From: Halomonas rhizosphaerae
Lineage (GTDB): Bacteria; Pseudomonadota; Gammaproteobacteria; Pseudomonadales; Halomonadaceae
Direction: 5' to 3'
NCBI RefSeq assembly: GCF_030010555.1
Contig: NZ_JASCQP010000019.1
Location: 1-55,090 of the forward strand
DNA length: 55,090 bases
The position numbers and the translations under genes are program-made. Numbering within the stretch: position 1 is the stretch's first letter; each line of letters opens with the position of its first letter. The notes below the pieces were generated by a model. The model did no database searches. It was not told the DNA's origin and saw only the letters and a list, made by a program, of their open reading frames with translations. Shown one piece after another: positions 35,287 to 43,770 of the stretch.

Positions 35287-36189
35287 TCAGGCGTTATGGA
35301 CCACCCGCCCGAGCTCGCCGATGTCATAGCCACCCAGCGCCTCGGCCCGCTCGGCGAAACGCGCTTCCCGGGCGAAGGCGAGAAGCCTCTGGATCGGCGG
35401 CTCGAAGTAGCTTCGCCGCCGCAGGGCCAGGTCGAAGGCCTCCTCATGCAGGGGCACGAAGGCCAACCCCTGGCGGCGGGCCGCTGCCTCGACCCCGAGC
35501 CCGGCGTCCGCCTCGCCCTGGCGGATCGCCAGCGCCAGGTCGTCCTCGTTGAGCGACGGGTGCGCGGTGAAGCGCAGCCGCCTGGCATCGACCCCCGCCC
35601 GGGCCAGCAGCCAGGTCAGCAGCCGCTGGGCCCCGGCATCGGGCTGGCGATGGGCCAGGCGCACCGCGTCCCCGGCCAGGGCCTCGAGGCCGGTGATGCC
35701 CAGGGGGTTGTCCGGCGCCAGCAGCAGACCCTGGCGCCGCGTCGCCCAACGCACCATCACCAGGTCCCGCATGCCGGAGAGCCCCAGCGACTCGGGCCGG
35801 TTGTAGCCGCCGCTGTGCGCATCCAGCAGGTGCAGCCCTGCCACCATCGCCTCGCCGGCCAGCAGGCGCCGCACTCCATCGCCGCTGCCGTGACACAGCA
35901 GCGCCAGCCCCGCCCCGCTCTCGCGCACCGCCCACTCCAGCAGCGGATCCTGGCTGCCCGCGAGCACCACGGGCACCGGCCGGCGGCTGGCCCGGTCGCC
36001 CTCCAGGTGATTCATCAGCCAGAGGTCGATGCTCTGGCGGGGGAAGAGCAGCTTGCCGGTCACGCGCACGCAGGGCATCGCCCCCTGGCGCACCAGATCA
36101 TAGACCTTGCGCTCCTTGAGGCGCAGGTAGTCGGCCACCTCGGCGGTGGTCAGGTAGGCAGGGGACGCATGCCCCCGTTCGGTCTCCAT
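35287..36189 (-). CDS. HTH regulator with periplasmic-binding-protein-like domain, for tungstate/molybdate uptake
   Basis: 300 aa. Residues 10-60 are an excisionase/MerR-type HTH ('YLTTAEVADYLRLKERKVYD', 'GKLLFPRQSIDLWL'). Residues 70-300 are a PBP-like domain ('VPVVLAGSQDPLLEWAVRES', 'MVAGLHLLDAHSGGYN'), similar to the type fused to ModE-like or HTH_17 regulators near oxyanion transporters. Divergent from tupBCA, so it probably senses the oxyanion directly and controls the operon (inference). Confidence 0.85.
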   Translation of the reverse strand: METERGHASPAYLTTAEVADYLRLKERKVYDLVRQGAMPCVRVTGKLLFPRQSIDLWLMNHLEGDRASRRPVPVVLAGSQDPLLEWAVRESGAGLALLCHGSGDGVRRLLAGEAMVAGLHLLDAHSGGYNRPESLGLSGMRDLVMVRWATRRQGLLLAPDNPLGITGLEALAGDAVRLAHRQPDAGAQRLLTWLLARAGVDARRLRFTAHPSLNEDDLALAIRQGEADAGLGVEAAARRQGLAFVPLHEEAFDLALRRRSYFEPPIQRLLAFAREARFAERAEALGGYDIGELGRVVHNA

Positions 36190-36227
36190 GGTGCAAGGCC
36201 CCTCGTGGTGCTAGAACCGTCGTTATC

Positions 36228-36244
36228 CTGCATGGTACTGCATG
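36228..36244. promoter_or_regulatory. CTGCATG direct repeats in tup intergenic region
   Basis: CTGCATG at 36228-36234 and 36238-36244, ten bp apart, so on one helix face. They sit between the regulator and tupB, preceded by CGTTAT. Candidate operator for the HTH/PBP regulator; no experimental basis. Confidence 0.35.
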
Positions 36245-36311
36245 AATTACAGCGTTGGATGCGTCACCGTGCTTCAACGCACATGATGCAGGGAGACCGC
36301 AGGAGCGCGCG

Positions 36312-37016
36312 ATGTCCGACGATCCCAACGCCTTCCAGACCGCCCTGGCCCTGATCCTGGGCCGCGACCCCGACCTGATCGGGATCGTGACGCTGTCGCT
36401 GCAGGTCTCGCTGTCCGCCGTGCTGATCGCCGCGCTGATCGCCCTGCCGCTGGGCGCGGCCCTGGCGCTGTGGCGGTTTCCCGGCCGCGGGGCGTTGATC
36501 GTGATGCTCAATGCACTGATGGGGCTGCCCCCGGTGGTGGCCGGGCTGGCGGTCTACCTGCTGCTCTCCCGGGCCGGGCCCCTGGGCGAGTTCGGCCTGC
36601 TCTTCACCCCTGGTGCCATGGTGATCGCCCAGGTGATCCTGGTGCTGCCGATCATCGCCGCCCTGACCCGCCAGCAGGTCGAGGAACTCCACGGCGACTA
36701 CCGCGAGCAGCTCGCCTCCCTGGGCGTGTCGCGGGCGCGCCGCATCCCGACCCTGCTGTGGGACGCCCGTTTCGGCCTGACGACCGTGATGTTGGCCGGC
36801 TTCGGCCGGGCCAGCGCCGAGGTCGGGGCGGTGATGATCGTCGGCGGCAACATCGACGGCGTCACCCGGGTGATGACCACCGCCATCGTGCTGGAGACCA
36901 GCAAGGGCAACCTGCCCCTGGCGCTGGGCCTCGGCATGGTGCTGCTCGCGCTGGTCGCGCTGGTCAATGCCGCCGCGCACCTGGTGGGCGAGACGGCGCA
37001 GAGGCGGCTGGGATGA
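36312..37016 (+). CDS. tupB: tungstate ABC transporter permease
   Basis: 234 aa membrane permease. It has five to six helices and the EAA-type loop 'YREQLASLGVSRARRIPTLLWDARFGL' in outline, with 'GASAEVGAVMIVGGNIDGVTRVMTT'-like sequence near the C-terminus, typical of TupB. The ATG at 36312 has AGGAG at the right spacing; the upstream ATG at 36255 has none. Its stop overlaps the tupC start (ATGA). Confidence 0.9.
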   Translation: MSDDPNAFQTALALILGRDPDLIGIVTLSLQVSLSAVLIAALIALPLGAALALWRFPGRGALIVMLNALMGLPPVVAGLAVYLLLSRAGPLGEFGLLFTPGAMVIAQVILVLPIIAALTRQQVEELHGDYREQLASLGVSRARRIPTLLWDARFGLTTVMLAGFGRASAEVGAVMIVGGNIDGVTRVMTTAIVLETSKGNLPLALGLGMVLLALVALVNAAAHLVGETAQRRLG

Positions 37017-37738
37017 ACGATCTCAGGCGGCTACCCGTGGCAGCCATACCCTCGCTCGCGCTGGAAGGCGTCGGCTTCGTCCATCGCGGCCAGACCCTGC
37101 TGCATCCCCTCGACCTGCGCCTCGAAGGCTGCCACCGCACCCTGGTGATGGGCCCCAACGGCGCCGGCAAGAGCCTGCTGATGCGCCTGGCCCACGGGCT
37201 GCTGGCGCCCTCCCGTGGCCGCGTGCGCTGGGAAGGCCGCCCGCCCCGCCAGGCAATGGTCTTCCAGCGCCCGGTGCTGCTCAAGCGCTCGGCCCTTGCC
37301 AACCTCACCTACGCCCTGGCGATCCACGGCACGCCTCACCGTCGACGCAGGCCGCTGGCCCGGGAGGCGCTGGAGCGCTTCGGCCTGGCGGCCCTCGAGA
37401 AGCGCCCGGCCCGGGTGCTCTCGGGGGGCGAGCAGCAGCGCCTGGCCCTGGCTCGGGCCTGGCTGGTGGAGCCCGAGGTGCTGTTCCTCGACGAGCCCAC
37501 CGCCGCCCTCGACCCGGCCGCCATCCAGGCGGTGGAGGCCGCCGTGCGCGACTTCCACCGGCGCGGCACGCGCATCCTGATGACCACCCACGACCTCCAG
37601 CAGGCCCGCCGCCTGGCCGACGACATCGTGCTGCTCTATGGCGGCCGACTGGTCGAGCACAGTCCGGCCGAGCGCTTCTTCGCCGACCCGCAGACCCCGG
37701 AAGGCAGCGCCTTCGTCCGCGGCGAGCTGGTCTGGTAG
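37013..37738 (+). CDS. tupC: tungstate ABC transporter ATPase
   Basis: 241 aa. Walker A 'GPNGAGKS' near residue 47, Q-loop in 'MVFQRPVLL', signature 'LSGGEQQRLALARA', Walker B 'VLFLDEPTAALD' and switch 'TTHDLQQ'. Small single-domain ATPase of the phosphate/tungstate type. Coupled to tupB by ATGA and followed 63 bp later by the binding protein. Confidence 0.92.
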   Translation: MNDLRRLPVAAIPSLALEGVGFVHRGQTLLHPLDLRLEGCHRTLVMGPNGAGKSLLMRLAHGLLAPSRGRVRWEGRPPRQAMVFQRPVLLKRSALANLTYALAIHGTPHRRRRPLAREALERFGLAALEKRPARVLSGGEQQRLALARAWLVEPEVLFLDEPTAALDPAAIQAVEAAVRDFHRRGTRILMTTHDLQQARRLADDIVLLYGGRLVEHSPAERFFADPQTPEGSAFVRGELVW

Positions 37739-37801
37739 ACCGCTCACGTCCACCAGGCACCCCCCAGGAAAAGCACCACCCAGGAAAGAAGGAAGGGCAC
37801 C

Positions 37802-38620
37802 ATGAAGACGACAGGACTCACCCTCGCCGCCATCGGCCTCACGGGGTTCACTCTGGGTGTCTCGGCCCGGGACCAGGCCCCCTTCATCACCCTTGCCTCG
37901 ACCACCTCCACCGAGGCCTCGGGCCTGTTCGACGCCATCATCCCCCCGTTCACCGAGACGACCGGCATCGAGGTCCGCGTGGTGGCCGTGGGCACCGGCC
38001 AGGCCTTCGAGATCGCCCGCCGCGGCGACGCCGACAGCCTGCTGGTGCACGACACCGTCGGCGAGGAGCGCTTCGTCGAGGGGGGCTATGGCAGCGAGCG
38101 CGCCGACGTCATGGTTAACGACTTCGTGCTCATCGGCCCGGGGGGCGACCCGGCCGGTATCAGTGAGGCCGAGAGCGTGGCCGAGGCGATGCAGCTGATC
38201 GCCGAGGCCGAGGCCCCGTTCGCCTCCCGCGGCGACGACAGCGGCACCCATCGCGCCGAGCTGCGTCTTTGGCAGGCCGCGGGGGTCGAGCCCGAAGGCG
38301 AGTGGTACCGGGAGCTCGGCAGCGGCATGGGCCCGACGCTGAACACCGCCGCCGGCATGGACGCCTACGTGATGGCCGACCGCGCCACCTGGGTCGCCTT
38401 CGAGAATCCACAGGACCTCGAGCTGCTCTTCGAGGGCGACGAGGCGCTGTTCAACCCGTACGGCAGCGTGCTGATCGACCCCGAGCGCCACCCCCACCTC
38501 AAGCACGACCTGGCCGCGCAGTGGCACGCGTGGCTGCTTTCCGACGAGGGCCAGGCCGCCATCGCCGACTTCGAGGTCAAGGGACAGCAGCTGTTCTTCC
38601 CCAACGCCCGCCCCGACTGA
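37802..38620 (+). CDS. tupA: tungstate-binding periplasmic protein
   Basis: 272 aa. A signal peptide is followed by 'ITLASTTSTEASGLFDAIIP'; the TTST segment is the oxyanion-binding hallmark of TupA. Further family features are 'GTGQAFEIARRGDADSLLVH' and 'SRGDDSGTHRAELRLW'. Unusually the gene is last in the operon (B-C-A). Tungstate supply suggests a W-dependent or Mo/W-cofactor enzyme elsewhere; none is in the window. Confidence 0.93.
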   Translation: MKTTGLTLAAIGLTGFTLGVSARDQAPFITLASTTSTEASGLFDAIIPPFTETTGIEVRVVAVGTGQAFEIARRGDADSLLVHDTVGEERFVEGGYGSERADVMVNDFVLIGPGGDPAGISEAESVAEAMQLIAEAEAPFASRGDDSGTHRAELRLWQAAGVEPEGEWYRELGSGMGPTLNTAAGMDAYVMADRATWVAFENPQDLELLFEGDEALFNPYGSVLIDPERHPHLKHDLAAQWHAWLLSDEGQAAIADFEVKGQQLFFPNARPD

Positions 38621-38709
38621 TCCGTCGATAACATCGCCTCACCCGCAGACCCTCAAGTGCACGGCCACGTCCAGCCGGGCCATGAAAAGCCTGCTCTCCG
38701 CCGTCGAGC

Positions 38710-39294
38710 CTATCGGGTATATCGCTTGAGCTCATCGGCAAATTCACTCCGCAATCGCGTCCACTCCATCTTGAACCAGGGCGTATAGTCTTCCGGGCGG
38801 GAGGCCAGCTCGGCATCGAGCGCAGCGGGTGATATCCAGCACCAGTTGGCGATCTCCTGGCGGTTGGGGCGTGGCTCATTGTCAGTGCCCCCAAGATATA
38901 CCCAGCAAAGCTCGTGCTCGGCGCCGCTTGAACCGTACTGGACCTGATAGCGGAACTTGTAGAGGAAGGCGAGTTGCGCCTCGATGCCGACCTCCTGCCA
39001 TAGTCGCCGGTGAATCGCCTCTTCCATGGGCTCGCCTCGGCGTGGGTGACTACAGCAGCTGTTGGACCAGCACAGTGACCAAAGACGCTTGCCTTCCGCC
39101 CGCTGCTGCAGAAGAAGCTCCCCGTCATGATTGAACACGAACAGCGAGAAGGCGCGATGCAGCACACCGCTTCCTTCGTGGCACTTTGCCTTGCTCAAAT
39201 GCCCCAGCTCCCTGTCCTCGTCATCGACCAGGATCAGTTCCTCGTCATCGAAGGAAACGGTCTCGTCGCGCTCGCTCGAGCCAGTTCTAACCAA
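38710..39294 (-). CDS. idi: isopentenyl-diphosphate delta-isomerase, type I
   Basis: 194 aa Nudix-fold isomerase interconverting IPP and DMAPP. Catalytic Cys is in 'SNSCCSHPRRGE' and catalytic Glu in 'GAEHELCWVYLGG'. Other conserved parts are 'LHRAFSLFVFNHDGELLLQQ' and 'EEAIHRRLWQEVGIEA'. The start is TTG at 39294: the complement of 39298-39307 is the perfect Shine-Dalgarno AAGGAGGTGA, six bases or so from it, and no ATG fits. It follows the squalene-synthase-like gene by 28 bp on the same strand. Confidence 0.93.
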   Translation of the reverse strand: MVRTGSSERDETVSFDDEELILVDDEDRELGHLSKAKCHEGSGVLHRAFSLFVFNHDGELLLQQRAEGKRLWSLCWSNSCCSHPRRGEPMEEAIHRRLWQEVGIEAQLAFLYKFRYQVQYGSSGAEHELCWVYLGGTDNEPRPNRQEIANWCWISPAALDAELASRPEDYTPWFKMEWTRLRSEFADELKRYTR

Positions 39295-39297
39295 TGG

Positions 39298-39307
39298 TCA
39301 CCTCCTT
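39298..39307 (-). promoter_or_regulatory. perfect ribosome-binding site deciding a TTG start
   Basis: AAGGAGGTGA on the minus strand, fully complementary to the 16S anti-SD, placed correctly for the TTG of idi. A strong SD with a weak start codon sets the translation level. Confidence 0.75.
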
Positions 39308-39322
39308 GGCCATGATACCTGT

Positions 39323-40471
39323 CTACCCCTCGTCATTGCCTAGCCGAAGGGCATAACGTGCGGCTGAAGCGCCATCACCATCGGAAAGTTCGGAAGCCCA
39401 TGCACTAAGTTCCGGGTGTGGGCCCCCGAGCGGCCCGAGTGGCAACCCTCTGGTCACACCGCTGAACAGCAGCTTGAGCATCCCATCATGACGTGTCACC
39501 AGGCGGGTACTCGCGATGACGGCCTTGACCGTGCGGCGTGACACCTTGACCTGCCGCCCCGTGCAATAGGTCGGCCGAGCATCTATCCGCCTGAGTGTGA
39601 GCACGGCCAGGCCGATGGCCCATAAGCAGAAACGCCTGATACCCGTTTCTTTCGCGGGAACCATCAGGGTGTAGCGAAAGGCATTACGCAAATGGGCGTG
39701 CGCAATACCGACCATGTATCGCAGTGCGGTGGCAAACTCCGGATCCCTGCGTCCCGGCGCCAGGCTCGCCACGTCCACACCAAACTCCCGAAATTCCTGG
39801 CGGGGCAGCCAGCAGACGCCACGTTGCCGATCGTCCCAAAGGTCCTTGAGGATATTGGTAAGCTGCAGGCCTTGTCCGAACGACGGTGCCAGGGCCAGCA
39901 TCTCGGCACGCTTCTCATGCATGTCGCCTGAATGCTGACAGAACAGTTCCGTGAGCATTTCACCCACGACGCCTGCCACGTGATAGCAATAGCGGTCCAC
40001 CTCGCCCAGGTCTGCCAAGCCCTCCAGGCTGGCATCGTCCTGGTAATGGCCCATGCCCCGGCACATGATGCTCACACACTTGACCAGCGCCTGCTGTTGG
40101 GGCACTTCGAGGCTATGGGTGCAACGGACGACCAGTGGCGTGTTAGCCATCAACTCTCGCTCATCCGGTGACGTGGCCTGCGAGAGTAGCGGCGTGACCT
40201 GTCTGGCGAAACGCTGGGCCTTCTCCTCTCCTCTCAGCACCGCCAGAAACCGTTCATGCAAGAGGGTCTTCTGAACCGCGGAAAGCGTCGGTTCATCCTC
40301 CAGGGTGTCGGCAATACGACAGAGCAGGTAGGCATTGGTCACGACCTTGCTCAGATCGGCCGGGAGCTGAGGAATGGTGAAGGCAAAGGTGCGTGACACC
40401 CCGCGAAGGACCTTGCCCTGATAGGCTTCTGCTTCTGCAATTCCGGAAGCCGTCGCAAGGACCTTGGCCAT
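39323..40471 (-). CDS. squalene/phytoene synthase family protein, squalene-synthase-like
   Basis: 382 aa. Trans-isoprenyl diphosphate synthase (head-to-head) fold: 'VSRTFAFTIPQLPADL', first Asp-rich motif 'RIADTLEDE', 'YCYHVAGVVGEML', and second Asp-rich motif 'LTNILKDLWDD'. The 'YCYHVAGVVG' form is closer to squalene synthases than to bacterial phytoene synthases. It would condense two farnesyl diphosphates. An alternative ATG at 40489 adds six residues. No cyclase, desaturase or prenyl transferase gene lies nearby; idi follows in the same transcription unit. Confidence 0.87.
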   Translation of the reverse strand: MAKVLATASGIAEAEAYQGKVLRGVSRTFAFTIPQLPADLSKVVTNAYLLCRIADTLEDEPTLSAVQKTLLHERFLAVLRGEEKAQRFARQVTPLLSQATSPDERELMANTPLVVRCTHSLEVPQQQALVKCVSIMCRGMGHYQDDASLEGLADLGEVDRYCYHVAGVVGEMLTELFCQHSGDMHEKRAEMLALAPSFGQGLQLTNILKDLWDDRQRGVCWLPRQEFREFGVDVASLAPGRRDPEFATALRYMVGIAHAHLRNAFRYTLMVPAKETGIRRFCLWAIGLAVLTLRRIDARPTYCTGRQVKVSRRTVKAVIASTRLVTRHDGMLKLLFSGVTRGLPLGPLGGPHPELSAWASELSDGDGASAARYALRLGNDEG

Positions 40472-40644
40472 GGCAGTACACCCATTCATGTGTGGCGATT
40501 GACCGACCCGCGTGACGTGCGAGTATCGAGACAGGTTGATCGGGGAGGCTATCACGCTGGCGTTGGGAGACTAACGACGCCCAGCCAACGTCAAGGCCCC
40601 CTCCCCGGCAGCTTGCTTGTGATCATTGCGCGGTGGCCCTCCTT

Positions 40645-40715
40645 CCGGTGTCAGACCGTTAACGGGATGTCAGGGTCTGACACCGGGCGCAGGTCACTCG
40701 CTACGCGCCGCGTAG
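40645..40715. repeat. REP-like inverted repeats
   Basis: Perfect 13-bp arms CCGGTGTCAGACC (40645-40657) and GGTCTGACACCGG (40674-40686) around a 16-bp loop. A second palindrome, CTACGCG-C-CGCGTAG (40701-40715), is nested in an imperfect GTCAC...GTGAC hairpin to 40724. GTCAGACC-type palindromes recur as REP/MITE-like units in gammaproteobacteria. Could also end transcription from the hydrolase gene whose stop is at 40741. Confidence 0.55.
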
Positions 40716-40740
40716 GCGCGTGACGTTCGTGTTTCCGGCT

Positions 40741-42639
40741 TCAGCCCATCAACACGAAGCCGTTGAACTGCCAGATCGTCAACAGCGTCAGCAGCAACAC
40801 CACCACCAGCCCGACATGGCGCAGGCGCCGGCCCCGGGACCAACCCTCCTCACCCAGCACAGGCACCAGCAGGGCAAGCGCCCCCAGGCTGGCCGCCCCC
40901 GCCAGCATGGCGACGCCCTGGGCGGCCACGAAGGCCGGTGGCGGGAAGTCGAAGAAGGCGAGTCCCACGTCCTGCGTGATGGGCAGCACACCGGCCAGGG
41001 CCAGCCCCATGCTCACCAGCCACAGACCGGCGGCCAGCAGCGTCAGCCGTGCGGCCCAGCGCACCACGGCGCGACGTGCTGGCGGCCGCTCCCGGCCGAC
41101 CAGCGCCACCACCAGGGTGGCGACGAACATTCCCCCGGCCAGGCCCAGGAAGGCCAGCCGCCATCGCGGGTTGGCCAGCGGCCCAACCCGCTCCATCACC
41201 ATGATCGGCTCCGGCACGGCCAGGTGCGTCACGGCGCCACTCTCGTCGGCGAGAAAGCGCAGCGACTCGCCGCTATCGGCCTGGCGGAAGTGCCCCTCGC
41301 CCGGCGCCTGCACCAGGCGCACCTGCCGCCCCCGGCGGCTCAGCACCAGCCGGCCGTCCCGGTCCGGGTGGACGCTGGCCATGTCGTGGTTGAGCAGCGC
41401 CTCGACGGTGGTATAGGGCCGCCGCGTGGAGAGGTAGTCCCCCGCATAGCGCGCCGGGTCGTCGGGCGCCGTGGCCGCAGCGGGGGCTTCGTTCGGGAAG
41501 TAGCGGCGCACCAGCTGCTCGACGAAACCCCGGATCAACGCCTGGCCGCCGTTACTGTTGGTGGAGACGAACACCCCCAGCTCGAGTTCGGGGATCAGCT
41601 GCAGGTCGGAGATGAAGTGCACGGTACCGCCTCCATGGCCGATGGCCCGGTAGCCGGCGATCTCGCTCTCGATGAAGCCGTGGGCCATGCCGGGCTGCCC
41701 CGGCGCCACCTGGTAGTGGGTACGCTGCATCTCGCGGGCCGTCTGGGGCGAGAGCAGCTGCACGTCGCCGAGGCGACCCTCGTTGAGATGGGCGCGCATG
41801 AAGCGCGCCATGTCGGTTGCCGTGGTGGAGAGGCTGCCGGCCGGGCCGATGCCGCCGACGAAGGTGAAGCCGCCCGGCCGGAAGGCGCCCTCGACCCACT
41901 GGTAGCCCTCGCTGACCCGCTCGCGCAGGGCCGGCGCCATGGGGGCCTGCTCGCGCTGCGGCCCCCAGGGCTCGCGGAAGGTGCTGTCCTGCATGCCCAG
42001 CGGCCCCAGCAGGTGACGCTCGGCGTAGGCTTCCCAGGACATGCCGCTGACCTTGGCGACCACCAGGCCAGCCAGCGCCACCCCGTAGTTGGAGTAGGCT
42101 GGCCAGGTGCCCGGCGGGCGCACCTGGGCAGGGGCATGGCGGCGCAGGTAGTCACGCAGCGAGAGCACGGCGTCGGGGTCGTCCTCGAAGAGATGGCCCA
42201 TGGCCGTGTCCTCGAAGCCCGGGGTATGGGCCATCAGCTGGCGCAGGGTAATGGGTGCCGGATAGAGGGTCGCCAGGGGGAAGTCGGTCAGGGTGTCGCG
42301 GATATCGGCGTCCAGGTCGAGCCGTCCCTGTTCCACCAGCTGCATTACCGCCGTCCAGGTGAAGAGCTTTGAGATCGAGCCCGGCCGGAACAGGGTCTGC
42401 TCGGCGACTACCGGGCGCCCGGCCTCGAGGTCGGCCGACCCGAAGCCCTTGGCCAGCAGCAGTTCGTCGTCCTTGACCACCGCCACCGTGACGCCGGCCA
42501 CACGGTGGGCCTCCATACGCGCCTTCACGAAGCCGTCGACGAAGGCCTCCAGGTCCTGCCTGTCGATGGCCGCGCCCATGGCCACTCCCGCCCACAGCCA
42601 GACCAGCAGGCCGCACAGGACGCCTCGCATGAGATTCAT
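40741..42639 (-). CDS. beta-lactamase-family serine hydrolase with C-terminal membrane helices
   Basis: 632 aa. A signal peptide is followed by a class C beta-lactamase/PBP4*-like domain: S88-I-S-K91 (nucleophile and base), Y182-S-N184, and the third motif HGGG near residue 345. About residues 480-630 contain four to five hydrophobic helices, so the catalytic domain is anchored and periplasmic. Members are peptidases or esterases rather than true beta-lactamases. It lies 42 bp downstream of the LysR gene on the same strand and may be co-transcribed. Substrate unknown. Confidence 0.87.
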   Translation of the reverse strand: MNLMRGVLCGLLVWLWAGVAMGAAIDRQDLEAFVDGFVKARMEAHRVAGVTVAVVKDDELLLAKGFGSADLEAGRPVVAEQTLFRPGSISKLFTWTAVMQLVEQGRLDLDADIRDTLTDFPLATLYPAPITLRQLMAHTPGFEDTAMGHLFEDDPDAVLSLRDYLRRHAPAQVRPPGTWPAYSNYGVALAGLVVAKVSGMSWEAYAERHLLGPLGMQDSTFREPWGPQREQAPMAPALRERVSEGYQWVEGAFRPGGFTFVGGIGPAGSLSTTATDMARFMRAHLNEGRLGDVQLLSPQTAREMQRTHYQVAPGQPGMAHGFIESEIAGYRAIGHGGGTVHFISDLQLIPELELGVFVSTNSNGGQALIRGFVEQLVRRYFPNEAPAAATAPDDPARYAGDYLSTRRPYTTVEALLNHDMASVHPDRDGRLVLSRRGRQVRLVQAPGEGHFRQADSGESLRFLADESGAVTHLAVPEPIMVMERVGPLANPRWRLAFLGLAGGMFVATLVVALVGRERPPARRAVVRWAARLTLLAAGLWLVSMGLALAGVLPITQDVGLAFFDFPPPAFVAAQGVAMLAGAASLGALALLVPVLGEEGWSRGRRLRHVGLVVVLLLTLLTIWQFNGFVLMG

Positions 42640-42681
42640 GATCGCGTGCCTCCCAAGGTCGCATCGCTGCCCTTCGCAGAG

Positions 42682-43644
42682 TCAAGCATCGGTCATCTCC
42701 AGCCCCGCCAATAGGTCGGGAATCTCGTTGCACAGGAAGCGTGCCTCCACGCATTCGCTCAGGTGCCCCTCGGCGAAGCGCAACAGCCCCAGCGCCGCAT
42801 GCGGCAGTCGCCGGTCGCGGCGCACGATGAACTGCCAGTGGCTCTCGATGGGCAGCCCCGCCACCGGCAGGATCACCAGATCCGGATGCTCCGGCGGCAG
42901 CACGTGCTCGGAGAGCACGGCGAGTCCCATCCCGGAGGCCACGCCGACACGGATCGCCTCGTTGCTGGCCATCTGTAGCGTCGCCCCCAGGGTCAGCCCC
43001 TGTTCCTGCAGCCAACTCTCGAAGAGCATCCGCGTGGCCGATCCGGGCTCGCGCAGCAGGAAGCGCTCGCCCAGCAGCTCGCTCATCGCCACCCGGTCGC
43101 GTTCCGCCAGCGGGTGGCCCCGCGGCGCCACGGCCACCAGGGGATTGCGCAGGAACCGGCCGGCCCGGGCATGGGCCAGCGAAGGGGGGTGGCTGAACAC
43201 GTAGAGGTCGTCGTCCTGGCGCTCGAAGCGGGTCAGCACCTGGCGGCGGTTGCCGATATGCAGGGTGACGTCCACCTCGGGAAAGGCCCGGCTGTAGGGG
43301 CCGAGCAGGCGCGGCAGCACGTATTGGGCGGTGTTGACCAGGGCGATGGAGCAACGCCCCCGCGCCCCGCCGCGCAGCGAGGCCAGGTAGTCCTCGAAGT
43401 CGTCGAAGCGCCCCAACACCTCGCGGCTCGCCCGGTAGAGCTCGCCGCCCGCCTCGGTGGGCACCAGGCGCCCCTGGCGGCTCTCGAGCAGCGGCTCGCC
43501 CACCGTCTCGGCCAGGCGACGCAGCTGCTGGGAGACCGTAGGCTGGGTCAGGTGGAGCCGTCGCGCCGCCTCGCTGATCGAGCCGGCGCGCACCACCGCG
43601 GCATAGACCTGCAGCAGGCGGAAGGTCAGGTGTCGGATGTTCAT
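42682..43644 (-). CDS. LysR-family regulator (CbbR/CmpR-like)
   Basis: 320 aa. N-terminal winged HTH ('FRLLQVYAAVVRAGSISEAA', 'LHLTQPTVSQQLRRLAETVG'). The C-terminal effector domain shows 'NTAQYVLPRLLGPYSRAFPE' and 'ASNEAIRVGVASGMGLAVLS', both typical of the CbbR/CmpR branch that senses carbon-status metabolites. Divergent from the SbtA-like gene, which is its probable target. Confidence 0.88.
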   Translation of the reverse strand: MNIRHLTFRLLQVYAAVVRAGSISEAARRLHLTQPTVSQQLRRLAETVGEPLLESRQGRLVPTEAGGELYRASREVLGRFDDFEDYLASLRGGARGRCSIALVNTAQYVLPRLLGPYSRAFPEVDVTLHIGNRRQVLTRFERQDDDLYVFSHPPSLAHARAGRFLRNPLVAVAPRGHPLAERDRVAMSELLGERFLLREPGSATRMLFESWLQEQGLTLGATLQMASNEAIRVGVASGMGLAVLSEHVLPPEHPDLVILPVAGLPIESHWQFIVRRDRRLPHAALGLLRFAEGHLSECVEARFLCNEIPDLLAGLEMTDA

Positions 43645-43660
43645 TGGCGGGGTGCCCTGG

Positions 43661-43715
43661 ATCGTCTATAGATGATCGTCAATGATGCAATGCGAAAGAG
43701 TTTATTGGAATCAAT
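43661..43715. promoter_or_regulatory. LysR/sbtA divergent regulatory region
   Basis: Near-palindrome ATCGTCTATAGATGAT (43661-43676), one mismatched pair, and ATTG-GAAT-CAAT (43704-43715). Both resemble LysR half-site arrangements between the divergent genes. Confidence 0.4.
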
Positions 43716-43770
43716 GTCCGGGGCTTCGCAGAATGCGTGGCGTTTTCCTTCAGCCACCAGAGACCTCCCG

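Noticed and set aside
36470..37012. Long upstream extension of the tupC frame
   Set aside because: It overlaps tupB fully; the conserved ATPase begins at 37013, where an ATGA coupling start exists.
40741..42639. Beta-lactamase resistance gene
   Set aside because: The SxxK/YSN/HGG motifs also define PBP4*-like peptidases and esterases; the long membrane C-terminus does not fit secreted class C beta-lactamases.
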